A stretch of 64,000 bases of DNA from an uncultured Lachnospiraceae bacterium (GCA_902770965.1 CACXUY010000008.1:1-64000), one strand, 5' to 3'; shown: positions 18,101 through 26,965, counted from the first letter of the stretch. A program made the numbers and translations. The notes: a model not told the origin generated them from the letters alone.

Positions 18101-19591
18101 CCTAAAGACCTGTACAAGAAAAAGACGATTTCTTTCGTCACTGCAATCAAGGCCTTTTCCCACCAGAGAAGCTGCCGCGTGGACAAGTATCTCCGTGACA
18201 TGATCGAAGAGATCCGTTCTTTCAAGGAGGCGGATATTGATCTGCCGAAGCTGAACGGGACGCTGCGAGAGTATCAGGAGGAAGGCTTTAAATGGATGTC
18301 TGTCCTTTCAAGGTACGGCATGGGCGGCATCCTGGCGGATGACATGGGATTAGGAAAAACGATCCAGGTGATCGCTTTGATCAGATCCGACAACAGCCAG
18401 ATGCCCAGCCTCGTGGTATGTCCGAAGAGCCTGGTATTTAACTGGGTCAATGAGTTCGCAAAATTCGACGGTTCCACAAGCGTAACGGCTATCTACGGTC
18501 CGGAGAGCCGCAGAAGTGAGATCATAGCTGCCATAGATCACCATAAGAAGGGAGTGTACATCACTTCCTACGACTCATTGCGCAATGATATCGATAAATA
18601 TAGCGGCGGATTTAACTACGGTATCTTGGACGAGGCTCAATATATCAAAAACGTCCGCGCACAGAAGACACAGTCGGTAAAGGAACTGAAAGTTCGGCAC
18701 CGTTTTGCGCTGACGGGTACGCCTATAGAGAACAGCGTAATAGACCTGTGGAGTATATTTGACTATATCATGCCGGGATATTTTGAAGAATTGAGCCGTT
18801 TTAGGGACAGTGCGACGGATGCTATCGCCCGTAAGGCTGCTCCTTTTATTCTGAGGCGAGTCAAGGAGGATGTCCTTGAAGATCTCCCGCCGAAATATGA
18901 GCGGATCCTCTCTGCGGAGATGAGCAGCGAGCAGCGCAAGATATATGAATCCATGAGATATGAGGCTCAAAAAGCATTGAACGAGGGCGGCAAGGCCTTC
19001 GATATTCTTCCATACCTTACGCGGCTGCGCCAGGTTTGTGTGGATCCGGGCATGTTTGTCGAGGGATATACCGGCGGCAGCGGAAAGATGGACATGCTGG
19101 ACAGTCTTATTACCGAATATCTTGACCAGAATCACCGAATCCTTATCTTCTCGCAGTTTGTCAAGGCACTGGAGGCCGTCGAAGCCTTGCTGAAGCGCAG
19201 GAAGATACCCACCTTTTTTTTGAGCGGCAGCACTTCGGCTAAAGACCGCATGGATATGATGGATTCTTTCAACAATGGCAGCGGGGCGGATGTTTTTCTG
19301 ATCTCTCTCAAGGCGGGCGGTACAGGCCTGAACCTCACCGGTGCTGACACTGTGATTCATTTAGATCCTTGGTGGAATGTCGCCGCAGAAAATCAGGCAT
19401 CCGACAGGACGCATCGAATAGGTCAGACGAAGAACGTGGAGATAATCAAGCTTATCGCCGCTGACAGCATCGAACAGCGCGTGGTCGAGCTTCAGGATAT
19501 CAAAAAAGAAGTCATCAAGCATGTCATCTCGGATGACGATGGTTCAGTGACCAGCGCGAAGCTGGAGGACATCGCATTCGTGTTGGAGTAA
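15134..19591 (+). CDS. SWIM-domain SNF2-family helicase
   Basis: A 1485-residue protein. A SWIM zinc finger (CSCGKQNCAHYC, about residues 119-130) is followed by a long SNF2-associated region (to about 1035) and a C-terminal SNF2 ATPase. Motifs: GGILADDMGLGKTIQVIAL (Walker A, about 1058), YGILDEAQYIKN (DEAQ box, about 1166), FALTGTPIENS, FLISLKAGGTGLNLTGAD, and QASDRTHRIGQTKNVEII (motif VI, about 1421). Such proteins are ATP-driven DNA translocases; the bacterial role of this class is unclear, perhaps transcription recycling, repair or defence. It stands alone. The start is uncertain: the only GGAGG (15114-15118) is 15 bases before the ATG at 15134. Confidence 0.88.
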   Translation: MRYISNWCYALNLQHGFGIIVGDADSSGMCHCFFEDGTYESVQKGDVDRDAAIQYLYEDYKYRSYRFPSKIIKLADSIIPQSSCMFIPRKEGSIGAVFSYGTEKYEIIIAKDRYFLSSSCSCGKQNCAHYCAAGSFLASRIQNLKHAYITSELPLDKSLFLESALTSAVDNLREDCLDKTLIDAIRHIINLLDSAHSDAYYRRFHDFMLDMEPYDYSSNFIEDYYGYLVMALFDVPDYRDAVVETGFYDDSGGYEERQHRSNRASYKRILKRYNTVLKELSKGDYQEDCYKEFILKYRNDLTGLLRYYAESKTEIEHYDLLYLREIAALQDIDIECLKAAAAKLDSLYEDEEAIKVFHALADRIPAAQIVGLYSGLRNITMPMDDVKKLVMEEQQKMVNNIPVTMGNFCYVLDHILNNADDRTKGVFILRTIDRMGFSRDTKFKKAVAQRTAQLPNSRLLLAFVLRKLNLKDKIEQAEGDPEKELTGFFENSYEIINKETSFFCDFMIKHPNEDKVLICVREEGGKLLLRLTSQGYPDYKPELIKKVCLMGREEEYREACERNQDLVDAFLFEKENKKFASEYRQLCASFDDGKLLLAGTAKVGIEWLIFRDSESNALAFKVGNTRKYVVKDASDFLRAFKTGQTTGYGKDLVLTHDTDNLEENDAAAIRILMAARYSKGRKSDKSNKRYITISDSLFGNLLELLAGRTIYYNESPCRLRMERQEVRLKLSDSYKLSADIDTSRQEFINLLGKGYLVDRQHDGSSVMDRVGGTSDEINLIDLAYRNPSVSVKPILKDFQKNIYSRFFESIDVDKKIQPELARSQLRLNTYFDFEKSAITARTVILRDGKEIPAESLSDRIDRVKLELLENHLTALGFSDGRLTDEARILAFFKLDFGRMKNLTNVYLSENLQNKELKSVGRPVIRVTYNNNLVNVFLEKSEYSESELEQIIAGLRKKKKYILLSGDKIVDLDSEAAKDLGEAVQDFGMNPKDLYKKKTISFVTAIKAFSHQRSCRVDKYLRDMIEEIRSFKEADIDLPKLNGTLREYQEEGFKWMSVLSRYGMGGILADDMGLGKTIQVIALIRSDNSQMPSLVVCPKSLVFNWVNEFAKFDGSTSVTAIYGPESRRSEIIAAIDHHKKGVYITSYDSLRNDIDKYSGGFNYGILDEAQYIKNVRAQKTQSVKELKVRHRFALTGTPIENSVIDLWSIFDYIMPGYFEELSRFRDSATDAIARKAAPFILRRVKEDVLEDLPPKYERILSAEMSSEQRKIYESMRYEAQKALNEGGKAFDILPYLTRLRQVCVDPGMFVEGYTGGSGKMDMLDSLITEYLDQNHRILIFSQFVKALEAVEALLKRRKIPTFFLSGSTSAKDRMDMMDSFNNGSGADVFLISLKAGGTGLNLTGADTVIHLDPWWNVAAENQASDRTHRIGQTKNVEIIKLIAADSIEQRVVELQDIKKEVIKHVISDDDGSVTSAKLEDIAFVLE

Positions 19592-19611
19592 GCGCTTTTT
19601 AAACCGATTGC

Positions 19612-21249
19612 TCAATATTCAAGGACCGGCAGAGGCCTTTTGCTGTCGAAGACCGAGTCAACATCGAAGTACGGCATCAGTTTTTCCGGAAAATGGTACA
19701 TCATGTAGCCGTCAGCGTTGATCCTTCCTTGGCGCAGGTACTGGTCTCCGATCTGGACCGAGGGCTGGGTCGAATTCACGGTACAGAAATAGTGGAAGCC
19801 GTGGTCGTGCAGCCATGCGTATTTCTCGTTATCCATCGTATAAGCTGAACCGGTCTCGGTCTCCACATCGCTTCCGAAAGGATATATGAGGATGTCTGTA
19901 TCTCCGATGATTGATTCAACGCGGTCGATCCACTTCTCCATGTCGGTGACAAATTTCTCCATGGAGTTCTTCTGCATGTCGCGATGCCCCCAGCTGTGGG
20001 ACGCAAGCTCCCAGCCATCGTCCCTGAGCGCCTGGGCGATCACCTTGGCATCGGCGAGATCTTTTTCGTAATCGAAATCCGGATGCTTTTTTAACCACTC
20101 TGCCTGTTCGTACAGCAGATGCTCCTTGAGGTAATAGTCCTGATCTGTGCGGTAGCCGAAGACCCCATCGTAACCGGTGAGGGCGATGGCTCCTTTTGCG
20201 CCCTGATACGAGAAATCGGGGTGCTTTTTTATGAAATCATTGAGAAGCGGGACCACGTCATAGCTGCCGTATACGGTGGTGCCGTCATTTTTCTCCATCT
20301 CATTTGTCAGGTTTCCGTCCGGACCTATGACAAGCTTCGTGGCGAAGCCGTCCGTCATCATATATGCGTAGTACGACATGTCGTCGATGGAGAGCACGAT
20401 GGGCTTCTTGCCGGGAGGGAGCATGATCTTGCCGGCTGTCATCCTGCCGCTGCCGTCAGCCCCTTCCGTGTACTGAGCCATCTGGTGCAGGCTCACCAGC
20501 ACATATCCTCTGTCATACATCTGCTGTATGATGAGGTTGAATTCATCGACAGTGGTCATGGAAATGTTATAGTCCTCGGCCCTTGCTTTGTCATTGTGGA
20601 AGGCGAGTGAAGGGTCGACTATGAGCGAATGGAAGAAAATGTGTGGGACGGCCGTGACGTCGGCTTCTTCCAGGGTCGCTTTTTCGGCGGCTATCTCGGT
20701 AATTGCCTCGGCGAGGAGTGTTTTGGATCCGCCGGAGACGGCATTCGTATTCGCCTTGACGCTCTCAAGCTTTGCGATTGCCCTGTCATAGTCATACGAT
20801 GCGGCGAGAAGCCTGGCATCCGCTATGGCCGAGGCGATAGCTTCAGCTGCGCTATCCGCTGTAGCTATGCCACCTGATGTAATTGTGTTATCCGTCGCAG
20901 CCGCGTTATCTGCCGTAGCTGCACCATCTGTCGCAGCTGCACCATCTGTCGCAGCTGCACCATCTGCTGTATCTGCACCATCTGTCGCAGCTGCACCATC
21001 TGCTGTATCTGCACCATCTGTCGCAGCTGCGTCATCCGCCGCAGCCGTTTCACTGGTGGGATTGCTGCTGTTATCGAGCGGCTGCCGGGTTTCGGATGCT
21101 TTGCCGCTTGCTCCGGGCGTACCGCCGCCATCATTTCCATTTCCCCCGCATCCTGCCGCAAGCATGACGGAAAGCACGACAGAAGCTGTCAAAATGGCTG
21201 AGACAGCCATCATGCAGATGGCTTTAAATCTAATGATATGGGTTGACAT
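19612..21249 (-). CDS. Polysaccharide deacetylase-like lipoprotein
   Basis: A 545-residue exported lipoprotein. The signal peptide ends in the lipobox LAAGC (Cys about 34). A linker of Asp/Thr/Ala/Gly repeats (TDGADTADGAAATDG) runs from about 70 to 130. The C-terminal NodB-like barrel has PIVLSIDDMSYYAYM in place of the usual TFDDG motif, SHSWGHRDM (metal-binding HSxxH) and ILIYPFGSDVE. It probably removes acetyl groups from a cell-wall or exopolysaccharide at the cell surface; the altered first motif keeps both aspartates. The start at 21249 follows GAGGTGAGAAC. Divergent from the next lipoprotein gene, with its own promoter. Confidence 0.8.
   Translation of the reverse strand: MSTHIIRFKAICMMAVSAILTASVVLSVMLAAGCGGNGNDGGGTPGASGKASETRQPLDNSSNPTSETAAADDAAATDGADTADGAAATDGADTADGAAATDGAAATDGAATADNAAATDNTITSGGIATADSAAEAIASAIADARLLAASYDYDRAIAKLESVKANTNAVSGGSKTLLAEAITEIAAEKATLEEADVTAVPHIFFHSLIVDPSLAFHNDKARAEDYNISMTTVDEFNLIIQQMYDRGYVLVSLHQMAQYTEGADGSGRMTAGKIMLPPGKKPIVLSIDDMSYYAYMMTDGFATKLVIGPDGNLTNEMEKNDGTTVYGSYDVVPLLNDFIKKHPDFSYQGAKGAIALTGYDGVFGYRTDQDYYLKEHLLYEQAEWLKKHPDFDYEKDLADAKVIAQALRDDGWELASHSWGHRDMQKNSMEKFVTDMEKWIDRVESIIGDTDILIYPFGSDVETETGSAYTMDNEKYAWLHDHGFHYFCTVNSTQPSVQIGDQYLRQGRINADGYMMYHFPEKLMPYFDVDSVFDSKRPLPVLEY
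20886..21040 (-). repeat. 18/36-bp coding repeats in the lipoprotein linker
   Basis: Repeated blocks of GCAGCTGCACCATCTGTC and GCTGTATCTGCACCATCT on the plus strand encode the TDGAAA and DTADGA linker units. Units are multiples of three, so copy number can change without breaking the frame. Confidence 0.8.
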
Positions 21250-21400
21250 GTTCTCACCTCACGCAGAGTAGCCAATTAGCTGTGTACCTATAAGTCGGGA
21301 ATAACAGGCGGAAAACCGACATCATAGATGAGTATAGATGCTATATCACCTTGCTGCAAGCAAGTTTCAGGATGTCCTTCCTTGACCAGCATGGATTATC

Positions 21401-21429
21401 AGTATAGAGACAATAAAAATGAATGTCAA
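21401..21429 (-). promoter_or_regulatory. Promoter of the deacetylase lipoprotein gene
   Basis: On the minus strand, TTGACA (21429-21424), 17 bases, TATACT (21406-21401). It leaves a leader of about 145 bases. Confidence 0.75.
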
Positions 21430-21518
21430 TATAATTGATATCAGAGGTGCTGATAAATTTCTGTTTTATCGGCTTCGGCTTTATCAAGTGTATATGAGAT
21501 ACTAAAGCTCGCATATAA

Positions 21519-21547
21519 TTGAATTTCTATGATAAATTTGCTATAAT
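21519..21547 (+). promoter_or_regulatory. Promoter of the esterase lipoprotein gene
   Basis: TTGAAT (21519-21524), 17 bases, TATAAT (21542-21547). Confidence 0.75.
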
Positions 21548-21607
21548 ACTGAAATCAGGTGAAAATCTGGTAAATATGAAGCATGAAACACTGTGAGGAG
21601 GATTTCG

Positions 21608-23101
21608 ATGAGGAAGAAAATTATTGCCCAGCTGCTTGCATTTGTGATGGCCGCGGCACTGCTGTCCGGCTGCAGCAACGGCGCCCAGCAGACGGAAACC
21701 ACGACTGAGAAACAGGAGGAAGCAGTAACGACGGAAGAAGCCGCGACTTTGGAGGACGCAGGGACGTCCGAGGAAGCAGTGACGACGAAGGACTCAAGTG
21801 AGGCGGAGAGCACCGGTGACACGGCGGACAGCTACGTTTGTCAGCTCATCGGCACTGTCACGGACGGCGGACAGGTAGTCAGCGCCCTGACCATTGATTT
21901 CGGAGAAGCCAAAAAGGTAACAGGCGTTGACTTGGACACATTTACCGTCCATGCCACAGCATCTACAGCAGCATTCCGTGAGGGGACTGAGCTGGAAAGC
22001 TACGGTGACTATGACATCGACCGCACCATTGTCAAGACAGAAGACGGACAGAAGGTGACGCTGTATTTCAACATGGGGGAAGGCGCGACTCTGGCCTATA
22101 CTTCCGGCTCCAGGAACTATCCTGCAGATCTCACCTATACCATCACGCAGAACAAGCCCGTCACATTGACAGCAGCGGACGGCACGGTTCTGGATGAAGC
22201 CTACATGGCAGCCTTCACCTGCGACAACACCGTACAGGATCCGGAGACCGCGAAGTTCACCGCTGTCACGGTGGAGGACGGCATCAATTATCAGTTCTAT
22301 GATGCCGGCAGCGACAAGCTGGTGGTCTGGTTCCATGGCAATGGCGAAGGCGACCTGATGCAGTCAGGCAACAATGTGGCCCAGATGCTGGCGAACAGGG
22401 GCACAGTGGCATGGGCTACAGACGAATTCCAGACCATTCTGGGCGGCGCTTCCGTGATGGCGTTCCAGGCTCCGGACACTTGGTATTACGCTCAGAAGGA
22501 CGGGCTTTTGGACAAGGCTGCGGAGGAAATCCTTGCCGCGGCGGAAGAACACGGGATCAGCCCTGACAAAATTATTGCGTCCGGCTGCTCTGCGGGCGGC
22601 TACATGACCACCCGCATGATCATCGCGCACCCGGATCTGTTCCAGGCAGCCATTATTAACTGCCCCGCCTACAATGTGGCAACTGATCGAGGCGGCGAGA
22701 CCCCTACGGATGAAGAACTGACGGCGGTCAAGGAATCGGGCGTCCCCATCTGGCTGGTACAGGGTCGGACGGACAGCGTGGTTACTACAGAGGAGTGCTC
22801 ACAGAGGCTGTTCAACATCCTTACAGAGGGGGCGGAGATCTCGGAGACTGCCGTGAGTCAGGAGCTTGAACAGTACAGCGATTTCACCACTTATGAGACC
22901 GCTGACGGGAAGTATAAGCTGTCCCTGTATGACACAACGGAAGAGGACAAGCTGCGCTTTGCCGAAGACTATGACCAGAACGGCGAATGGGAAGAGGTGC
23001 AGTACAGCAGCCACTTCTCCTGGATTTATTCACTGCTGAACAACCCTCAGGCGGCAGATGGCACAAAGGTCGTGGATTGGGCGGCCGGCTTCGTGAAATG
23101 A
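21608..23101 (+). CDS. Lipoprotein alpha/beta-hydrolase (esterase-like)
   Basis: A 497-residue exported lipoprotein with the lipobox ALLSGC (Cys about 22), then a Thr/Glu-rich linker. An N-terminal beta domain (about 75-210) precedes an alpha/beta-hydrolase domain. The nucleophile elbow is ASGCSAGGYMTTRM, with acid GRTDSVVT and histidine QYSSHFSWIY following in the expected order; FHGNGEGD may form the oxyanion region. It resembles secreted esterase/PHB-depolymerase-like or prolyl-oligopeptidase-like hydrolases; the substrate cannot be told. The start at 21608 follows GAGGAGGATTTCG. Divergent from the deacetylase lipoprotein gene; both may act on surface or dietary glycans. Confidence 0.78.
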   Translation: MRKKIIAQLLAFVMAAALLSGCSNGAQQTETTTEKQEEAVTTEEAATLEDAGTSEEAVTTKDSSEAESTGDTADSYVCQLIGTVTDGGQVVSALTIDFGEAKKVTGVDLDTFTVHATASTAAFREGTELESYGDYDIDRTIVKTEDGQKVTLYFNMGEGATLAYTSGSRNYPADLTYTITQNKPVTLTAADGTVLDEAYMAAFTCDNTVQDPETAKFTAVTVEDGINYQFYDAGSDKLVVWFHGNGEGDLMQSGNNVAQMLANRGTVAWATDEFQTILGGASVMAFQAPDTWYYAQKDGLLDKAAEEILAAAEEHGISPDKIIASGCSAGGYMTTRMIIAHPDLFQAAIINCPAYNVATDRGGETPTDEELTAVKESGVPIWLVQGRTDSVVTTEECSQRLFNILTEGAEISETAVSQELEQYSDFTTYETADGKYKLSLYDTTEEDKLRFAEDYDQNGEWEEVQYSSHFSWIYSLLNNPQAADGTKVVDWAAGFVK

Positions 23102-23127
23102 TAATTCAAAACTGAATACATACAGAT

Positions 23128-23182
23128 GCCCGGCAGGATACCTGATCATTTAGGATACCCTGCCGGGCTTTTCTTGTTTTTT
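23128..23182 (+). terminator. Terminator of the esterase gene
   Basis: GCCCGGCAGG pairs with CCTGCCGGGC, with an inner GATACC/GGATAC extension, followed by TTTTCTTGTTTTTT. From here to 23639 I see one MITE copy and no convincing gene. Confidence 0.85.
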
Positions 23183-23443
23183 GGCGATTCAGCCTCATAT
23201 AGGGAAACTCACGGTTCCGTCTGATTTCCTTAGATATGAGTACATATTGTCTATCTTACAATGGGGAGTTTGATTATAATAGGAGCAAGATTAATTTCCG
23301 TTACCTCATCGGTGTGGATATCAAGCCAGTTATTATCGGATCTGTATGATTCACTAGTCTAAAAAAGGTAAGGAAGACAATGCAAGTCATGTGTGAGATT
23401 ACAAGTTGCCTTTACAAACAGGAACAGATTAATTACAATTGAG

Positions 23444-23484
23444 GTAACTATTCAGCCCCCAGACTTGGGGTGCTGAATAATTAC
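23444..23484. repeat. MITE-like element, minimal hairpin copy with flanking repeats
   Basis: GTAACTATTCAGCCCCCAG pairs with CTTGGGGTGCTGAATAATTAC. AATTGAG stands directly before (23437-23443) and again two to three bases after (23487-23493), consistent with a target duplication. Confidence 0.75.
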
Positions 23485-23639
23485 CAAATTGAGACAGTAT
23501 TACTCTAGACGATGCCGGAAATGCTCTCGGAGACGCATCTGTGAGACAGCTGTTGGTTCGAACGTTGCAATACAGGGCAAAAATCAATGGTATAGATGCA
23601 GACGGGTTCGCATATGAGAGGCTGACAGGAGGTACACCG

Positions 23640-25739
23640 GTGGCGAAGAAGATTATTTCTATTGGGGCGCAGGATTTTGAAGAGCTTCGTGAAAACGACT
23701 GCTTCTATATCGACAAAACATATTTTATTAATGAGTGGTGGGACTCAAAAGATAAAGTCACACTGATAACTCGCCCCAGACGGTTTGGCAAGACCCTGAA
23801 CATGAGCATGCTGGAATGCTTCTTTTCGAATCGGTACAAAGGACGCGGTGACCTCTTTGAGGGACTGTCAATCTGGAAGGATGAGAGATACAGGGCGATT
23901 CAGGGAACATACCCTTTAATCTTCATGACATTCGCTGAGATAAAGTTCAGGGATTACGAGACGACTCGCAAGGCTATAAACGGTCTTATTGCGGATTTGT
24001 ATGAAGAGTATAAGGAATATCTGGACTTTGATGGGTTATCTGAGTCTGAAAAAATAAGATACAATTCCGTATGCGAGGATATGCCGGATCATACCGCATC
24101 GAGGTCCATCAGTATGCTCTGCGGTCTCTTGTACCGAAAATGGGGCAGGAAGTGCATCGTCATTATTGACGAATATGACACGCCGATGCTGGAGGCCTAC
24201 CTGAATGGTTACTGGGATGATTTAGTGCCATATATGCGCACGCTTTTCGGAAATACCTTCAAGACAAACAAGTATCTGGAACGCGGTATCATGACAGGGA
24301 TTACGAGGATCAGCAAGGAATCCATCTTCTCAGATCTTAACAACCTGAAGGTAATCACAACGACAGCATCAAAATATGCCACCGCCTTCGGTTTCACTGA
24401 AGAGGAAGTGTTCCGTGCAATGGATGACCAGGGGATCGATCCTGCGATGAAGAAGGACGTGAAAGCCTGGTATGATGGTTTTTCTTTCGGAGGAGTATCG
24501 GACATATACAATCCCTGGTCGATCACGTCTTTCCTTGATGAGTCGAAGCTTGGCACATACTGGGCGGATACTAGCTCCAATGGACTTGTCGGGGAACTTC
24601 TGCGCACAGGCGATAAGGAGATGAAGGAGGCTTTTGAAAAGCTTCTTATGGGCGAGAGCATCGAGGCAGAGATTAACGAACAGGTGGTTTTTTCTGATCT
24701 AGACGGAAATATCGGTGCGGCATGGGGCTTGCTGCTGGCGGCGGGTTATCTGAAAGCCGTTAATGTCACAGAACCGGGCTTCAGCGGCAAAGCCGCGTAC
24801 GCGTTAAAGCTTACAAATCATGAAGTTAAGCTGATGTTCCGTGATCTGATACAAAGATGGTTTGCCGGCAGCACCGACCTTCCTGATTTTATCAGATGTA
24901 TGTTGACAGGCAATATAGAAGATATGAATAACTACATGAACCGCATAGCGTTAGATACCTTCAGCAGCTTCGATACCGGCAAAGGTTCTTCGGAGAAGCA
25001 GCCTGAACGTTTTTATCATGGCTTTGTTCTGGAACTCATGGTGGACAAGGCTAAGGACTATGTCATCAAGTCCAACAAGGAGAGCGGATTCGGACGCTAT
25101 GATGTCGTCATGGAGCCAAAGGACATCAAGAATACAGCAGTAATCATGGAATTCAAGGTCTTTGATGCAAAAAAGGAGAAGTCGCTCTCGGACACGGTGA
25201 ACCGCGCCTTGGAGCAGATTGAGTTCAGGCGGTACGATGTCGATCTGTTAAAAAGGGGCATACCCGCTGAACATATTTATAGATATGGCTTCGCATTCAA
25301 AGGGCGCGAATGTCTTATCGGGATGGGGCAAGCCATGCATGAGGACGGGAAAAACCAGATAACCTGTAGGAGGTTATTTATGAGAAGGTCAAATAAAGCT
25401 AAGCTGGCAGCTCTGTTAACCTGCGTATTGTGCATCGTCCTTGCCATTATCTTCCTTCGATTCCGGGAGGCTCACACATTTACTCTGTCAAATGGTTCGG
25501 AAGCGGTGACAGATATGAAGTCGGAGGAGATCCAACCGATATTTGGAACTGTTACTGTATGGGGGACGCAGGATACGGATGTGTGGTTCACGGATGTGGC
25601 TGACCCTGACCAGAGATATCAGATAGGATACATCACGCCGGGGATGAGCGGGACGGTCAAGCTGAAAAGAGGGAGATGGTATAAGGTTCAAGGCGCAGGC
25701 GACCTGACTCTGCGCATCGTAAATGTGCGTATTTCATAA
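23640..25739 (+). CDS. AAA-ATPase-like / PD-(D/E)XK protein with membrane tail
   Basis: A 699-residue protein. Residues 1-600 match a large clostridial/Bacteroidetes family (AAA-ATPase-like plus PD-(D/E)XK nuclease-like domain): IISIGAQDFEELRENDCFYI, RPRRFGKTLNMSML (P-loop-like), IVIIDEYDTPML (Walker B), and a C-terminal nuclease-like FGRYDVVMEP...AVIMEFKVFDA. The cellular role of the family is unknown. Unusually, the frame continues through a ribosome site and an ATG (25380) into a membrane helix (KLAALLTCVLCIVLAIIFL) and a short outer beta domain. The start at 23640 is a GTG 6 bases after AGGAGG; an upstream in-frame GTG at 23541 has no such site. Confidence 0.75.
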   Translation: MAKKIISIGAQDFEELRENDCFYIDKTYFINEWWDSKDKVTLITRPRRFGKTLNMSMLECFFSNRYKGRGDLFEGLSIWKDERYRAIQGTYPLIFMTFAEIKFRDYETTRKAINGLIADLYEEYKEYLDFDGLSESEKIRYNSVCEDMPDHTASRSISMLCGLLYRKWGRKCIVIIDEYDTPMLEAYLNGYWDDLVPYMRTLFGNTFKTNKYLERGIMTGITRISKESIFSDLNNLKVITTTASKYATAFGFTEEEVFRAMDDQGIDPAMKKDVKAWYDGFSFGGVSDIYNPWSITSFLDESKLGTYWADTSSNGLVGELLRTGDKEMKEAFEKLLMGESIEAEINEQVVFSDLDGNIGAAWGLLLAAGYLKAVNVTEPGFSGKAAYALKLTNHEVKLMFRDLIQRWFAGSTDLPDFIRCMLTGNIEDMNNYMNRIALDTFSSFDTGKGSSEKQPERFYHGFVLELMVDKAKDYVIKSNKESGFGRYDVVMEPKDIKNTAVIMEFKVFDAKKEKSLSDTVNRALEQIEFRRYDVDLLKRGIPAEHIYRYGFAFKGRECLIGMGQAMHEDGKNQITCRRLFMRRSNKAKLAALLTCVLCIVLAIIFLRFREAHTFTLSNGSEAVTDMKSEEIQPIFGTVTVWGTQDTDVWFTDVADPDQRYQIGYITPGMSGTVKLKRGRWYKVQGAGDLTLRIVNVRIS
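25380..25739 (+). CDS. Possible separate membrane-anchored protein (internal start)
   Basis: Within the previous gene and in the same frame, AGGAGG (about 25367) is followed by ATG at 25380. From here the product would be 119 residues: a short basic start (MRRSNKAK), one membrane helix, and a small domain (FGTVTVWGTQDTDVWFTDV...GMSGTVKLKRGRWYKVQG). It may be made on its own, or it may be an old neighbouring gene fused by loss of a stop codon. No relative recognised. Confidence 0.45.
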   Translation: MRRSNKAKLAALLTCVLCIVLAIIFLRFREAHTFTLSNGSEAVTDMKSEEIQPIFGTVTVWGTQDTDVWFTDVADPDQRYQIGYITPGMSGTVKLKRGRWYKVQGAGDLTLRIVNVRIS

Positions 25740-25856
25740 GAACACCTAACCTATCCCGAGGATCAAATGTGTAAAAAATGAACCGCCAGCCACCTGAGAT
25801 AAGCGACATTTTTTATGCATTTAAATTGTTACATAAGTTTTTGCATAACTCATGCT

Positions 25857-25884
25857 TTGTTTTCATTAGGTTATATGCTATAAT
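25857..25884 (+). promoter_or_regulatory. asr operon promoter
   Basis: TTGTTT (25857-25862), 16 bases, TATAAT (25879-25884) preceded by TGC, an extended -10. Confidence 0.65.
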
Positions 25885-25921
25885 AAAAACTACCTAATAT
25901 ATTACAGACAGGGGGATAGAT

Positions 25922-26965
25922 ATGGGTTATGTGTTATCAAAGGAAGCCTTCGACGAAGTTTTAGGCAAGCTTAGCGAAGACTTCCTTTTGTATTCTCCGG
26001 TGAGAAAGATCGGCGAGGGCTGTTACACCGATGTGGACGTGGTGCGTTACGATTTTGTAAAGAGCCTTGACGAGATTGAGCTTGAGGCAAAAAGTAATTA
26101 CGCGTTCAAAGAGCTGCTCACGCCTCTGTCGCAGACCTTGTTCTTCTTCACAGAGAACGAGACGAAGGAAGCGGACAGCGATACCAGGGACGTCATCATT
26201 TTCCTCAGAAGCTGCGACATGCACGCGGTAAAGCGGCTGGATGCCATCTATCTTGAGAACAAGTTCGCGGATCCTTTCTATGAGAGGGTGAGAAAAAGGG
26301 TGAAGTTCGCGCTCATCGGCTGCGGTCATTCCTTCGAGAATTGCTTCTGCGTCAGCATGAAGTCAAATGTGACCACTGACGGCTACCTGTTTTCGCTTGA
26401 CTTCGACCGGGATGCCGGGCAGGTCAGCTGCGACGTAAAGGACGAAGATATCGCGAAGCTGTTCGAAGAAGCAGGTGCTTCCGCAGCCGATGTCGTACCG
26501 TCGTCGGTCACGGAGAATGACACCAAGGTCACGGTTCCCGACGTCGTTCCGAACGCTGTCTATAAAGACAAGCTTTGGGACGAGTACACGGCCCGCTGCA
26601 TCAAGTGCGGACGCTGCAACTTCGTATGTCCTACCTGCACATGCTATACCATGCAGGATATTTTTTACACCGATAACGGCCGCGTGGGCGAGCGCAGGCG
26701 GGTCGGCTCTTCATGTATGGTAGACGGATATACGAATGTCGCCGGCGGAGGCGAGTACAGGCGGACGAACGGCGAGCGCATGCGCTTCAAGACGCTCCAT
26801 AAGATTTATGATTTCAGTAAGCGTTTCGGATACGACATGTGCGTGGGCTGCGGCAGATGCGATGACGTATGTCCTGAGTACATCTCATTCGCCAATATCA
26901 TCAATAAAGTAAACGCGGCTGCGAAAGCTGCTGCTGCCGGGGAGGGAGGAGCACAGCATGATTGA
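25922..26965 (+). CDS. asrA: Anaerobic sulfite reductase subunit A
   Basis: A 347-residue iron-sulfur subunit of the NADH-dependent anaerobic sulfite reductase, which reduces sulfite to sulfide in the cytosol. The N-terminal part matches AsrA (GYVLSKEAFDEVLGKL; IFLRSCDMHAVKRLD). Two ferredoxin-type motifs lie in the C-terminal third: CIKCGRCNFVC (about residue 225) and CVGCGRCDDVC (about 308). The subunit relays electrons from AsrB to AsrC. The start at 25922 follows AGGGGGATAGAT. It overlaps asrB by 8 bases and is the first gene of a tight operon running into siroheme synthesis. Confidence 0.95.
   Translation: MGYVLSKEAFDEVLGKLSEDFLLYSPVRKIGEGCYTDVDVVRYDFVKSLDEIELEAKSNYAFKELLTPLSQTLFFFTENETKEADSDTRDVIIFLRSCDMHAVKRLDAIYLENKFADPFYERVRKRVKFALIGCGHSFENCFCVSMKSNVTTDGYLFSLDFDRDAGQVSCDVKDEDIAKLFEEAGASAADVVPSSVTENDTKVTVPDVVPNAVYKDKLWDEYTARCIKCGRCNFVCPTCTCYTMQDIFYTDNGRVGERRRVGSSCMVDGYTNVAGGGEYRRTNGERMRFKTLHKIYDFSKRFGYDMCVGCGRCDDVCPEYISFANIINKVNAAAKAAAAGEGGAQHD

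Noticed and set aside
20119-20610. Long open frames opposite the deacetylase lipoprotein gene
   Set aside because: They are antisense shadows of a gene with clear signal peptide, motifs and promoter, and have no initiation signals.
23541-23639. Upstream GTG start for the AAA-ATPase-like gene
   Set aside because: It lacks a ribosome site and begins with sequence foreign to the family, while GTG 23640 is well spaced after AGGAGG.
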